Made by a program: the position numbers and the translations under genes. The notes under the pieces are model-generated. The model was not told the DNA's origin and searched no databases. It saw only the letters and a program-made list of their open reading frames with translations. From positions 248,001 through 312,000 of the forward strand of contig NZ_CP139438.1 in NCBI RefSeq assembly GCF_034258515.1: a stretch of DNA of 64,000 nt, written 5' to 3'. This stretch comes from Pseudarthrobacter oxydans (GTDB lineage: Bacteria; Actinomycetota; Actinomycetes; Actinomycetales; Micrococcaceae). Each line of letters begins with the position of its first letter. Position 1 is the stretch's first letter. Below are positions 38,812-48,710 of the stretch, piece by piece.

Positions 38812-39333
38812 TTAGCCTCCCTTCAAGCCATGGGGCGCCGTGTCTTCAGTGGCGCGCCTGTTCAAATGCATAGGGATGTAGACCAGCAGGACCACCATCA
38901 CCGCCATCAGCGCCCCGCCTGCAGTAAGGCCGGCCGAGCGGCCGGCGGCCACATCGAAAACAAGCGCAGCCGTACCCGCGCTCAGGAGCGCGATTCCGGC
39001 AAGGGTCATCTTGGCGATCGAATCGCCGCTGGACACCAGGGTTTCCTTGAGCCGCTTTCGGAACAGCCGCCGGTGCACGCTCACCGGCAGGAGGATGAGT
39101 GCGGTGGTGAGGGCCGCAATCACCACGTTGGCCAGGTAGAGGTTGACCTGGAAATCGTCGAGATCCTCAAACCGCTGCTGGAAGGGGAGGGTCAGCAGGA
39201 AGCCGGCAAGGATCTGAACGCCCATCTGCAGCACCCGCAACTCCTGCAGCAGTTCTGCCCAGTTGCGGTCCAGTTGTTCCTCGCGGGTTTCGTTCCGGCC
39301 CGATCGGCCTGTGTAATCCTCCACCTCGGACAC
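38812..39333 (-). CDS. DUF6328-like membrane protein
   Basis: In this 173-residue protein, an N-terminal charged segment (RNETREEQLDRNWAELLQELRVLQMG) is followed by four membrane helices, with the loop VHRRLFRKR between helices 2 and 3. That matches my memory of DUF6328, whose members are sometimes called antiporter-like without proof. It is upstream of and nearly overlaps the DUF6766-like gene. It is divergent from the stress-type SDR at 39543, with a GTAAG palindrome in between. Confidence 0.78.
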   Translation of the reverse strand: MSEVEDYTGRSGRNETREEQLDRNWAELLQELRVLQMGVQILAGFLLTLPFQQRFEDLDDFQVNLYLANVVIAALTTALILLPVSVHRRLFRKRLKETLVSSGDSIAKMTLAGIALLSAGTAALVFDVAAGRSAGLTAGGALMAVMVVLLVYIPMHLNRRATEDTAPHGLKGG

Positions 39334-39420
39334 TGCTTCTCCTTCACTGCCAGCCTCTTAGTTCCCTTTCTACTCTTCCCCGATCCAGAAGCAAGGCTGG
39401 CGTTGCACCCGCCCCAACAT

Positions 39421-39443
39421 TTGGTAAGTTTACTGATTATATT
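39421..39443. promoter_or_regulatory. GGTAAGTTTACTGAT element, related to the GTAAGCATGC palindrome
   Basis: TTGGTAAGTTTACTGATTAT aligns with the copy at 29395-29409 read on the minus strand (TTGTAAGCATGCTGATAAT): GTAAG, CTGAT and AT match in place. It lies 100 bases before the stress SDR start and 88 before the divergent DUF6328 start, followed by TATATT. Confidence 0.4.
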
Positions 39444-39542
39444 CGCACCGAACGGTGGACTTTGCTCCTCCGGCCGGGATAGCTTCGAAGGACCGGTGCA
39501 CAGCGGAGCTCTTCGAAAACCGACACAGTGAGCAGGCGGACT

Positions 39543-40442
39543 ATGAGCGACACAGGCAAGCAGACAGACCAGCCAAAGGATCCGCGGGGCGGCTACCACT
39601 CGGGTCCGTTCCCGGAGCAGGAACAGAAGCAGCCCGGCCTCACGGCGCCGATGGAACCCAAGCCCGACCATGGCGAACTGAGCTACGAGGGGCACGGGAA
39701 GCTTCAGGGCAAGGCGGCCCTCATCACGGGCGGTGATTCCGGAATCGGCAAGGCCGCCGCCATTGCCTTTGCCCGTGAGGGTGCCGACGTGGCCATTTCC
39801 TACCTCCCGGAAGAGGAGGAAGATGCGCAGGACACCGCGGACTGGATCCGCAAGGCGGGCCAGCGCGTCCTCCTGTTTGCCGGAGACGGCCGCGAGGAGG
39901 AATTCAGCACGCGCATTGCCGGGGAAACCGTGTCCGGGTTTGGGCGGCTGGACGTGGTGGTGCTCAACGCGGCCTACCAGAAGAACCGCGAGAGCCTGGA
40001 GTCCCTGGCCACCGAGGAATTCGACCGCGTCTTCAAGACCAACCTCTACTCGCTGCTCTGGACCGCGCGGGCCGCGGTACCGCACCTCAAACCGGGCGCG
40101 TCCATCATCACCACGGCATCCATCCAGGCCTTCAACCCGTCGCCGGGCCTCATTGATTACGCCATGACCAAGGCCGCGCAGGTGGCGTTCACCAAAGCGC
40201 TCGCGCAGGAACTTGGTCCCCAGGGCATCCGCGTCAACGCTGTGGCGCCCGGCCCCATCTGGACCCCGCTGATCCCGGCAACGGAGTGGCCGGATAAGCT
40301 CCCGAAATTCGGCCAGGATACCCCTTTGGGGCGGGCAGGCCAGCCGGCCGAACTTGCCGCGGCGTATGTGCTGCTGGCCTCCGAGGACGGATCCTACATT
40401 TCGGGGGCAGTCCTGCCGGTAACCGGGGGCAAGGGGCTCTAA
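39543..40442 (+). CDS. SDR-family oxidoreductase, general stress protein 39-like
   Basis: This 299-residue protein has a hydrophilic N-terminal tail of about 50 residues (GGYHSGPFPEQEQKQPG) that marks the YhdF/YhxC (GSP39) branch. Then come GGDSGIGKAAAIAFAREGADVAISY, NAAYQ and the catalytic segment SPGLIDYAMTKAAQVAF with Y and K intact, and the C-terminus ISGAVLPVTGGKGL. The substrate is unknown; members are induced by general stress in Bacillus. AGGCGGA precedes the ATG. It is an intact relative of the broken SDR at 36042. Confidence 0.88.
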   Translation: MSDTGKQTDQPKDPRGGYHSGPFPEQEQKQPGLTAPMEPKPDHGELSYEGHGKLQGKAALITGGDSGIGKAAAIAFAREGADVAISYLPEEEEDAQDTADWIRKAGQRVLLFAGDGREEEFSTRIAGETVSGFGRLDVVVLNAAYQKNRESLESLATEEFDRVFKTNLYSLLWTARAAVPHLKPGASIITTASIQAFNPSPGLIDYAMTKAAQVAFTKALAQELGPQGIRVNAVAPGPIWTPLIPATEWPDKLPKFGQDTPLGRAGQPAELAAAYVLLASEDGSYISGAVLPVTGGKGL

Positions 40443-40509
40443 GCCCGGGCCCCAAACCGTACGCGACCCAGCAGACCAGCTTCATCCGAACAGACAACAG
40501 GAGGAAACC

Positions 40510-40848
40510 ATGACGCAGGAAAACCAGCACGCGCAGCCCGAAACGGACCCGGGCGGCTACGGCACCCCCACCGCTGAGCAGGAAATGGGCGGAGCCCAAG
40601 GCGCCCCGGGCAGCGTGGAGACGAACGAGCCCCAGTCGGAGGCCGGCGGGGATCCGGTACCCCACGACATGGACCTTCCTTCCAGCGCCGCCGAGATCGA
40701 CGAGTCCAACGACGACTCCCGGGGATCCGCCCCGGTCTCGTCCGAGCCTGGGCAGGAAGCTGCCGGAATTCCGGACGGCAGCGGCAATGACCTGCCCCAG
40801 GAGAAGTCGCCGAAAGACGACGACGGCGAGGAGTTCAGCGCCGGCTAA
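40510..40848 (+). CDS. acidic, likely disordered hypothetical protein
   Basis: This 112-residue protein follows an excellent ribosome site (CAGGAGGAAACC). It is very acidic and rich in E, D, G, P and S, with no cysteine and no membrane helix, and it lacks a recognisable fold. Small acidic proteins of this kind often accompany stress genes in actinobacteria. It lies 67 bases after the stress SDR on the same strand. Confidence 0.7.
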   Translation: MTQENQHAQPETDPGGYGTPTAEQEMGGAQGAPGSVETNEPQSEAGGDPVPHDMDLPSSAAEIDESNDDSRGSAPVSSEPGQEAAGIPDGSGNDLPQEKSPKDDDGEEFSAG

Positions 40849-40907
40849 GCACGCTCCGGGGCCGTCCGCGGCGGCCTCCCGCGAGCGTTGGGAAAGTTAG
40901 TTCGCAT

Positions 40908-40957
40908 GGAGGCCTCCGCCCCGTGGTTCCCCGGGGAACCGCAGGGCGGAGGCCTCC
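40908..40957. terminator. nested palindrome, likely terminator
   Basis: Outer arms GGAGGCCTCCGCCC (40908-40921) and its exact complement (40944-40957) enclose a perfect 16-base palindrome GGTTCCCCGGGGAACC (40925-40940). It lies 60 bases after the acidic-protein stop. The fold is very stable although no T-run follows. Confidence 0.65.
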
Positions 40958-40982
40958 GGCGTGCCGGGACGTCCTGCCGCCC

Positions 40983-41084
40983 ACATGCAACCGTCCGGCG
41001 GAACTTGCCGTAACCCTCGCGGGCCTTGCCGCGCAGGCCGAGCCCGCGTTCGCCGTCGTCATCAGTGACCAGTCAACCGGCAGC
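40983..41084 (+). pseudogene. remnant resembling the N-terminus of a family 2 glycosyltransferase
   Basis: The frame reads CNRPAELAVTLAGLAAQ followed by AFAVVISDQS, which looks like the first beta-alpha-beta unit of a GT2 glycosyltransferase (NRP...L...L..L..Q....VVI.D). No acceptable start precedes it and the similarity stops within about 35 codons. The remaining 411-base gap (40849-41259) contains the palindromic terminator and a TAGTCT (41203-41208) that may be the -10 of the next gene. Confidence 0.35.
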
Positions 41085-41259
41085 CGCAGCTGCGAAGTGT
41101 GGCTGGCCCCGCAGCCTTCGCTCTGCCGCCGCGATATGCTCCACGCTGCCGGCGGGTTAGCGTTCCGGGACGGCTCCCCCTCCTTTCGACCGGTCGGGGG
41201 AGTAGTCTTAGAAAACAGGTTTTGCAGTAGGCCGGAGCGCTTCAACCAAGGCGTGGATC

Positions 41260-42162
41260 ATGGCCGCTGAACCAACAGGGCAGCTCGGCTGGGGACCCCT
41301 TCCAGTACCCCCGGAACAGGTATTTGACAGCAAGGATGTCGAAACCTACCTCTGGGAAGTCACCCGTGACTTCATGGCGGACATCAAGGGCGAACAGCGC
41401 GGCATCAGCTGGGCAGCCACCCTTTTCCGCCTGGGCCAGGCCCGCACCGTCGCCGCGGGAACGGAAAAGGCGCGCGAGGCTGACCGCGAACAGTGCTCGT
41501 TCGCCGACGGTCCGGTCATGGAGGCCATCCGCAGCGGCGAGTTTGTGCTGTTGTCCGATGTCAGCCGCGACCGGCGTTGGCCCGGGTACGCAAGTGCGGC
41601 CGCCAGCCACGGGGTGCAGTCGCTCCTGTCCATACCCATCGCATCCGAGGGCGGAACGAGCGCCGCCATCAACCTGTACGCGGCCTTTCCCCACACGTTC
41701 ACAAGTGACGACCTCCTCCGCAGCAGGAGCTACGCCCAGCAGTTGGCGCGCGCGTTGCGGGTAGTGGTGCGGGTGGCGGAGCGCGCCGAGGCAACGGCGG
41801 GGATCGCCGTCGTGCAAAGCTCCCTGGTCCTGGTGGACCTGGCGGTGCGCAGCCTCATGGATGAGTACGGGCTAAGCCGCGAGGGGGCCCTTCGATTCCT
41901 GCAGAACCAGGCTCTGCACCACGAACTCGACCTGCGCGACGCAGCCCTGAACGTGGTTGTGCCCGGCTCCGCCCGGGAGAGCCCCAGGGCCGGGGATTCC
42001 GGCAGGGAGCCCACGGGGCTGAGGCAGGGAACGCCCGACGGCGTGGCGGACTTCCGCCTGCTGCCTCCTGCCGAGCTGGACCAGCAGGCGGAAAAACCGG
42101 GCGGCCGGAAGGCCGGACGGGGCAAGGACACACCTCATCCTGCGGAAGGGAGGACGGCATGA
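41260..42162 (+). CDS. GAF domain protein with ANTAR-like C-terminus
   Basis: This 300-residue protein has a GAF domain at residues about 30-170 (EQCSFADGPVMEAIRSGEFVLLSDVSRDRRWPGYA, LSIPIASEGGTSAAINLYA). Residues about 185-230 (VDLAVRSLMDEYGLSREGALRFLQNQALHHELDLRDAALNVV) resemble an ANTAR RNA-binding hairpin domain, but the usual AKG-I segment is not obvious. The last 65 residues are charged and disordered. GAF-ANTAR proteins act as antiterminators responding to ligands; that role is likely but unproven. Its stop overlaps the next start (ATGA). Confidence 0.8.
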   Translation: MAAEPTGQLGWGPLPVPPEQVFDSKDVETYLWEVTRDFMADIKGEQRGISWAATLFRLGQARTVAAGTEKAREADREQCSFADGPVMEAIRSGEFVLLSDVSRDRRWPGYASAAASHGVQSLLSIPIASEGGTSAAINLYAAFPHTFTSDDLLRSRSYAQQLARALRVVVRVAERAEATAGIAVVQSSLVLVDLAVRSLMDEYGLSREGALRFLQNQALHHELDLRDAALNVVVPGSARESPRAGDSGREPTGLRQGTPDGVADFRLLPPAELDQQAEKPGGRKAGRGKDTPHPAEGRTA

Positions 42163-43031
42163 CCGCGCAGAAGCACGAGGAGCCGGCGTCGGGAGCCATA
42201 CAGCATCCCTGGCACCGCTTTGTGGCCCTCGGCGACTCGTTCACCGAGGGGGTGGGCGATCCCGAGCCGGAGAACCAGGGCGGGCTGCGGGGCTGGGCCG
42301 ACCGCGTGGCCGAGGAACTCAGCGTTGGGCGGCCGGATTTTGCCTATGCCAACCTCGCCATCCGGGGCCGGCGGCTGCGGGAGATCCTGGATCAGCAGGT
42401 GGGCCCGGCACTGGCCGCAAAGCCTGACCTGGTGACGCTCTCCGCTGGTGGAAACGACATTGTGTTCCGCCGCAGCGACCCGGACAAGCTTGCCGAGAAG
42501 ATCGACGCCGGCGTGGAGCAGCTCGCCCGCTCCGGGGCCACCGTGGTCCTTTTTGCCGGTCCCGATTGGGGCGCCACCCCGGTCTTCGGCAAGATACGCG
42601 GCAAGGTGGCCATCTTCAACGAGAACCTGTACATAGTGGCCGCCCGGCACAACGCCGTCATGGTTGACCTGTGGTGCCTGCGCGACCTCACTGGACCAGG
42701 CATGTGGGATCCTGACCGCCTGCATTTCTCGCCGCTGGGCCACCACACCATAGCCATAGGGGTGCTGGAGGCCCTGGCCGTTCCCCACAGCCTTGAACCG
42801 ATGCGGCCCAAGGCGCTCCCGCCGCGCAGCTGGAAGGCAGCCCGGGCCGAGGACCTGGCATGGGCCCGTGAATACCTTGTTCCCTGGGCCGTCCGCCAGG
42901 TCAGGCACCCGGCGGCGGCCCCGCTGGCTCCCAAACGGCCCCAGCCAGGACCGGTGTTCGGGCATAGGCATTTCCAGGCCGGCCATCCGGCCGGCCTGCC
43001 CGCCGAGCCGCCGTCCCTTAAGAAGGCCTAG
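42159..43031 (+). CDS. SGNH/GDSL-family hydrolase
   Basis: This 290-residue protein has the block I serine motif FVALGDSFTEGVGDP, LAIRGRR (block II, glycine/arginine) and LVTLSAGGNDIVF (block III, GxND), with block V DRLHFSPLGHHTIA giving D and H. No signal peptide is present, so it should be cytoplasmic. The ATG at 42159 overlaps the upstream GAF gene (ATGA), implying coupling. It converges with the nucleobase permease, and their stop codons overlap. The ester substrate is unknown. Confidence 0.9.
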   Translation: MTAQKHEEPASGAIQHPWHRFVALGDSFTEGVGDPEPENQGGLRGWADRVAEELSVGRPDFAYANLAIRGRRLREILDQQVGPALAAKPDLVTLSAGGNDIVFRRSDPDKLAEKIDAGVEQLARSGATVVLFAGPDWGATPVFGKIRGKVAIFNENLYIVAARHNAVMVDLWCLRDLTGPGMWDPDRLHFSPLGHHTIAIGVLEALAVPHSLEPMRPKALPPRSWKAARAEDLAWAREYLVPWAVRQVRHPAAAPLAPKRPQPGPVFGHRHFQAGHPAGLPAEPPSLKKA

Positions 43032-44380
43032 CGCTTCTTGGGTGTCCGCTTGGCGGCGGCGTTGACGGCTGCCTTCACGGCGGGTGGAAGGCCGGCCTGT
43101 TCCGTCTCGGGCTCGGCCGCGGTGCCCCTGGCTTTCGCTATGGCCTTCATGCCGTGGTAGATCACCAGGGCCGCTGCCGAGCCCAGGGCGATGCCCGTGA
43201 ACTTGAGGTCACCGATGGTCCAGGTGTAGTCCGCGATGCCGATGATCAGGGCCACGGCGGCGGTGGTCAGGTTGACCGGATTCGAGAAATTGACCTTGTT
43301 CTGGACCCAGATCTTCACGCCCAGGATGCCGATCATTCCATAGAGCATGGTGGCCGCTCCGCCCAGGACGCCCGGCGGGACAGTGGCAATCAGCTCGCCG
43401 AATTTCGGGGAGAAGCTCAACAGGATGGCGAAGATGCCGGCAACCCAGTAGGCCGCCGTCGAATACACCTTGGTGGCTGCCATGACGCCGATGTTCTCGG
43501 CGTAGGTGGTGGTGCCGGAGCCGCCGCCGAAGCCTGCCAGGACGGTGGCGGCGCCGTCGGCCATCAGCGCGCGGCCGGAAACGTCGTCGAGGTTCTGCCC
43601 TGTCATGGCGGCCACGGACTTCACATGGCCGATGTTCTCCGCCACGAGTACCAGCACCACCGGCACGAAGAGGCCCAGGACGCCCAGGTGGAATTCAGGG
43701 GTCTGGAACTGCGGGAGGCCGATCCACGCGGCGGCATCCATCTTGGCGTAGCTCACTTCGCCGCGCAGCATGGCCACGAGGTAGCCCGCTATTACGCCCA
43801 CCAGGATGCTCAGGCGGCCAAGGATCCCGCGGAACAGGACGCTGACCAGGATGATGGTGGCCAGCGTGACGACGGCGGTGACGGGCGCGGCGTCGAAGTT
43901 GTTTTTTGCGGCGGGGGCAAGGTTGAGGCCGATCAGCGCCACGATGGCGCCCGTGACGATGGGCGGCATCAGCCGGTTGATCCAGCCTGCGCCGAACTTC
44001 TGCACAATGGCGCCCACCAGGGCCAGGGCCGCGCCGGCCAGCACCACGCCGCCCAGTGCCCCGGGAATGCCGAACTGCTGCTGGGACGCCATGATGGGGG
44101 CAATGAAGGCGAAGCTTGAGCCCAGGTAGCTGGGAATCCGGCCCTTGGTGATCACCAGGAAAAGCAGTGTGCCGATGCCGGAGAAGAACAAGGTGGTGGC
44201 AGGCGGCATGCCTGTGATGATGGGCACCAGGAACGTGGCGCCGAACATGGCCACCACGTGCTGCATGCCCACGCCGATGGTGAGCGGCCAGGCCAGCCGC
44301 TCATCCGGGGCCACCACGTGGCCCGGCTTAATCGACTTTCCGGTGCCGTGCAGCTTCCATTTGATTCCGAGCATGCTCAT
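43028..44380 (-). CDS. uracil/xanthine-type permease (NCS2 family)
   Basis: From the ATG at 44380 this is 450 residues (another at 44374). It has QHVVAMFGATFLVP, the helix 1 signature of nucleobase:cation symporter-2, then GTLLFLVITKGRIPSYLGSSFAF and VLVAENIGHVKSVAAMTGQNLD, the substrate-site glutamate region. AGFGGGSGTTTYAENIGVMAATKVYS is the helix 10 motif. It likely takes up uracil: the divergent gene is RutE-like, which is part of uracil breakdown in some bacteria. Confidence 0.9.
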   Translation of the reverse strand: MSMLGIKWKLHGTGKSIKPGHVVAPDERLAWPLTIGVGMQHVVAMFGATFLVPIITGMPPATTLFFSGIGTLLFLVITKGRIPSYLGSSFAFIAPIMASQQQFGIPGALGGVVLAGAALALVGAIVQKFGAGWINRLMPPIVTGAIVALIGLNLAPAAKNNFDAAPVTAVVTLATIILVSVLFRGILGRLSILVGVIAGYLVAMLRGEVSYAKMDAAAWIGLPQFQTPEFHLGVLGLFVPVVLVLVAENIGHVKSVAAMTGQNLDDVSGRALMADGAATVLAGFGGGSGTTTYAENIGVMAATKVYSTAAYWVAGIFAILLSFSPKFGELIATVPPGVLGGAATMLYGMIGILGVKIWVQNKVNFSNPVNLTTAAVALIIGIADYTWTIGDLKFTGIALGSAAALVIYHGMKAIAKARGTAAEPETEQAGLPPAVKAAVNAAAKRTPKKR

Positions 44381-44518
44381 GGCGGAGGCCTTTCGGGGGC
44401 TTTCGGGGGTGCCGCGGAGGGCGAAGATTAACTGGGACAAGGATACCGCCAGCGCCGCGTTGCGGCCTGCTGTGGCGGACGTCACCCGCCGTCACGGGAA
44501 GAGGGACGGACTGGTTGA

Positions 44519-44528
44519 AGTTGCAACT
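44519..44528. promoter_or_regulatory. AGTTGCAACT palindrome in the permease/nitroreductase divergent region
   Basis: This is a perfect 10-base palindrome flanked by related GTTGAA and AGCAAC words (44513-44540), 57 bases before the nitroreductase start. It resembles operators of small winged-helix repressors. No repressor gene is adjacent. Confidence 0.4.
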
Positions 44529-44584
44529 ATGGAAAGCAACAAGGCCGCCCCGGTAAGCGGGGAGGCGCAGCGAAAGGTAAGCCC

Positions 44585-45190
44585 ATGACAATTGCCCACG
44601 AAGAAGCGGTTATCGATTCGGCCGCCGTCGACGCCATTTTCGCCCAGGCCCGCACCGCCAACTCCTTCACCGGAGAGGTGACCGAGGATCAGGCGCAGGC
44701 AATCTACGAGCTGACCAAGTTCGGCCCCACCGCTTTCAACTCCCAGCCGCTGCGCGTGACCTACGTCCGTTCCGATGAGGCCCGCGCCAAGCTGGTGGAG
44801 GCCCTCATGCCGGGCAACCGCGCCAAGACGGCTTCCGCCCCGCTGGTGGCAATCCTCAGCTACGACACCGACTGGGCAGGGCAGTGGGACGCCTTCCTCC
44901 CCGGCTACAACGCCCCCAAGGCCATGTACGACGCCAACCCGGAACTCGCCGCCGCCACCGGCAACAACAACGCCCACCTGCAGGCCGGCTACTTCATCCT
45001 GGCCGTCCGTTCCCTCGGGTTCGCCGCCGGCCCCATGACGGGCGCCGACTTTGGCGCGATCGACGCAGCGTTCTTCCCCGCCGGGGACCAGAAGAGCTTC
45101 CTGGTGGTCAACATCGGCCAGCCTGCCGAAGACGCCTGGGGCGAAGCCAAGCCCAAGTTCGCCTACGAGGACGTCGTCCGCACCGTCTAA
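44585..45190 (+). CDS. nitroreductase-family protein, RutE-like (malonic semialdehyde reductase)
   Basis: This 201-residue protein has the RutE/HadB-type nitroreductase pattern: FGPTAFNSQPLRVTYV at the FMN site, AGYFILAVRSLGFAAGPMTGAD in the middle and FLVVNIGQPAE near the end. RutE-type members reduce malonic semialdehyde to 3-hydroxypropionate during pyrimidine breakdown. A nucleobase permease is divergent from it, which fits. GAAAGGTAAG precedes the ATG. No other rut genes are in the window, so a general housekeeping reductase role is also possible. Confidence 0.85.
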   Translation: MTIAHEEAVIDSAAVDAIFAQARTANSFTGEVTEDQAQAIYELTKFGPTAFNSQPLRVTYVRSDEARAKLVEALMPGNRAKTASAPLVAILSYDTDWAGQWDAFLPGYNAPKAMYDANPELAAATGNNNAHLQAGYFILAVRSLGFAAGPMTGADFGAIDAAFFPAGDQKSFLVVNIGQPAEDAWGEAKPKFAYEDVVRTV

Positions 45191-45197
45191 CCCCCGG

Positions 45198-45289
45198 GAC
45201 GCTCTCTCACTTAATGCGCCTTTTCTGCCATCGCTCTCTCACCCCTGAGAGAGCGATGGCGCTTAAGCCGCATTAAGTGAGAGAGCGTC
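45198..45289. repeat. nested inverted repeat, outer arms 21 bases, inner arms 15 bases
   Basis: The outer arms 45198-45218 and 45269-45289 are perfect complements (core CTCTCTCACTTAATG). Inside lies a second perfect hairpin, 45227-45241 with 45246-45260 (core ATCGCTCTCTCA), around a CCCC loop. Both arm sets share CTCTCTCA. It sits between two plus-strand genes and can act as a terminator for the nitroreductase gene, but the nested design looks like a dedicated repeat element. Confidence 0.85.
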
Positions 45290-45315
45290 GGCAGGGGCGG
45301 TGGCAGACTGGGGCT

Positions 45316-45823
45316 ATGCCGATGCGGAACCTCATCCTGGTGGCGTTCGTCGAGCCGGTGGCGGACGGGCTGGTCTTCCCCCGCAGCGAATGGCCGCTGC
45401 ACATCACCCTGGTGAGGTTCGACGCCGACGCCCCGGACAGTGCCGACGCGGCCGAGCGCATCGCCGGCCTTGCTGAGGGCCCGGCGATGGCCGCCCTGGG
45501 CGCCCGGCTGACCGTGGGTGAGGACGCAGGCTTCGGCCGGAACGGCTCCGTGCCCGTGAACCTCATCCAGCCCCAGCCGGACCTGCAGGCCCTGCACGAG
45601 CAGCTGGTCGCTGCGGCGGGCAGCCTGGGCGGCACAATCCTGACGCCGGCCCACACGATGGCAGGCTACCGGCCGCATGTCTCGCACCAAGGCGGCAAAC
45701 GGCTCAACCCGGGCGACGCCGTCGTGCTTGACCGTATTGCACTGGTGGACATGGCGCCGGACGGTGACCGCACCGTCCGGCGCATCCTGCGCCTGTGGGC
45801 CCTGCCGGAAACCGAAGAGCCGC

Positions 45824-45834
<11 letters not shown>
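45316..45834 (+). CDS. 2H phosphoesterase (2'-5' RNA ligase/LigT family)
   Basis: This 172-residue protein has the two H-x-[TS] motifs of the 2H superfamily, LHITLV near residue 28 and PHVSH near 120. Members hydrolyse cyclic phosphates or 2'-5' bonds in RNA. The start at 45316 has no ribosome site; CAGACT lies six bases before, a weak form of the leaderless pattern. Its 3' end overlaps the convergent phosphoglucomutase by 11 bases. Confidence 0.82.
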
Positions 45835-47476
<1,642 letters not shown>

Positions 47477-47583
47477 GCCACCAGCATGCCAGACGGGGGC
47501 CGGAGTCAAAACGATCCGTCCGGAATGCGGCCGGTGTGTCCGGCCTGTGACGGAATAACGTCATCAAGCGAGTAGTCAACCTG

Positions 47584-47604
47584 AGTACTGCCCCGGAAAG
47601 TACT
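47584..47604 (+). promoter_or_regulatory. AGTACT-N9-AGTACT repeat in the NERD gene upstream region
   Basis: Two AGTACT palindromes (47584-47589, 47599-47604) are 15 bases apart, followed at once by TTATATA. A TGACG-N6-CGTCA inverted repeat lies 20 bases upstream. This is a plausible regulated promoter, divergent from pgm. The arrangement is seen; regulation is inferred. Confidence 0.35.
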
Positions 47605-47720
47605 TATATACCGCCGCCTGCGTGCCCTGTTACCTTCGAAAAAATCCGGCAAAACGTATGGAAGCAAGGCACGACGGCGGGCGGCCGCCGTCGTCCTTCC
47701 GGCAGGGAAGCAGGGACGCC

Positions 47721-48659
47721 ATGGGGGCAGGAGACGGGGCAGCCGAGCAGTCCAGGCTGGCCGCGGAGAGGGTGGCCAGGCTCAAGCGCCGGCTCGACGA
47801 AGCGGAGCGTTCCACGAAGCCGTGGGACGCAGGCGCCGAGGACGCAGGCGCCGAGGGCGCGACGGCGCTGGCCGAGAAGCTGGGCGAGCTGGTTCCGTTG
47901 GGCTGGCACGTGCTGCATGATGTCCACTGGCCGGGCCGGCCCAAGGCAAGCCTGGACCACGTCCTGGTGGGGCCGGGCGGCGTGGTTGTGGTGGATTGCA
48001 AGGACTGGACCGGGGAGGTCCGTGTTGCCTCCGGCGTGCTGTGGCAGGGGCGATACGCCCGGACCCAGGCTGTGGAGGGGGCCCTGGCCCAGTGCGCCGC
48101 CGTGACGTCCGTGGTTCCCCCGACGCACCGGAGGCTGGTGCGTCCGTTGATCTGCATGGCTGCCCAGCCGGACCTCTTCGGCGTGACGAACTCGGATGTT
48201 GCAGTGGCCGGAACCGGCCGCGTCGTGGGGGCAATAGAAGCCCTGCCTCCGGTCCTGGACCAGCAGGCCGTGGAGGGTCTGTACAAACACCTCGGCCAGG
48301 AGCTGACCCACGAACAGGAAGCCGGCATCACGGCGCTGCGGAGCGTACGGCCCGGAACCGCAGTTCCGCCCGCCGGAACGGCAGCAACTGATGAAGCAGG
48401 GCCAGCAGGTGTTGCCCCGAGGGCGGGCTCGCCGTCCCGTCCGGTGGTCCGGGGGAACCCCTCCGGGACCACGCCGGCCGGACTTGGCCCGGTCCGGCGG
48501 CACAATTCGGCTCGGCACAATTCGGTTCGGCACAATTCGGTTCGGCACGGTGCCGGCTCGGCGGCGCGCCAGCACGGAGCCGCCGGCGCAGGAAGGCTTG
48601 CCCTCCTTGCCGCTTTTGTGATCTTTGCGGTGTACGTCCTGCCCTACTGGGGACAATAG
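47721..48659 (+). CDS. NERD-domain protein with C-terminal membrane anchor
   Basis: From the ATG at 47721 (AGGGA five bases before) this is 312 residues; in-frame starts at 47658 and 47622 would lengthen it. An N-terminal helix (AAERVARLKRRLDEAERS) precedes a NERD (nuclease-related) domain with LDHVLVGPGGVVVVDCKDWTG, which has the D-x(n)-DxK arrangement of restriction-like nucleases. A proline-rich linker contains three tandem RHNSV-type repeats. The last 20 residues (LALLAAFVIFAVYVLPYW) form a membrane helix. Function is unknown. Confidence 0.85.
   Translation: MGAGDGAAEQSRLAAERVARLKRRLDEAERSTKPWDAGAEDAGAEGATALAEKLGELVPLGWHVLHDVHWPGRPKASLDHVLVGPGGVVVVDCKDWTGEVRVASGVLWQGRYARTQAVEGALAQCAAVTSVVPPTHRRLVRPLICMAAQPDLFGVTNSDVAVAGTGRVVGAIEALPPVLDQQAVEGLYKHLGQELTHEQEAGITALRSVRPGTAVPPAGTAATDEAGPAGVAPRAGSPSRPVVRGNPSGTTPAGLGPVRRHNSARHNSVRHNSVRHGAGSAARQHGAAGAGRLALLAAFVIFAVYVLPYWGQ
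48501..48545 (+). repeat. three tandem 15-base units inside the NERD gene
   Basis: Units CACAATTCGGCTCGG (48501-48515), CACAATTCGGTTCGG (48516-48530) and the same again (48531-48545) encode HNSAR, HNSVR, HNSVR. They are in frame, so copy number changes would only change the linker length. Confidence 0.9.
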
Positions 48660-48710
48660 ATCCCCCAACCGGCCGGGAGTAGGCTGGAACAAAATCCAAG
48701 GGGGAAAACC

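Noticed and set aside
48501..48545. Possible CRISPR or intergenic repeat array
   Set aside because: The units abut with no spacers, are in frame and lie inside the NERD gene.
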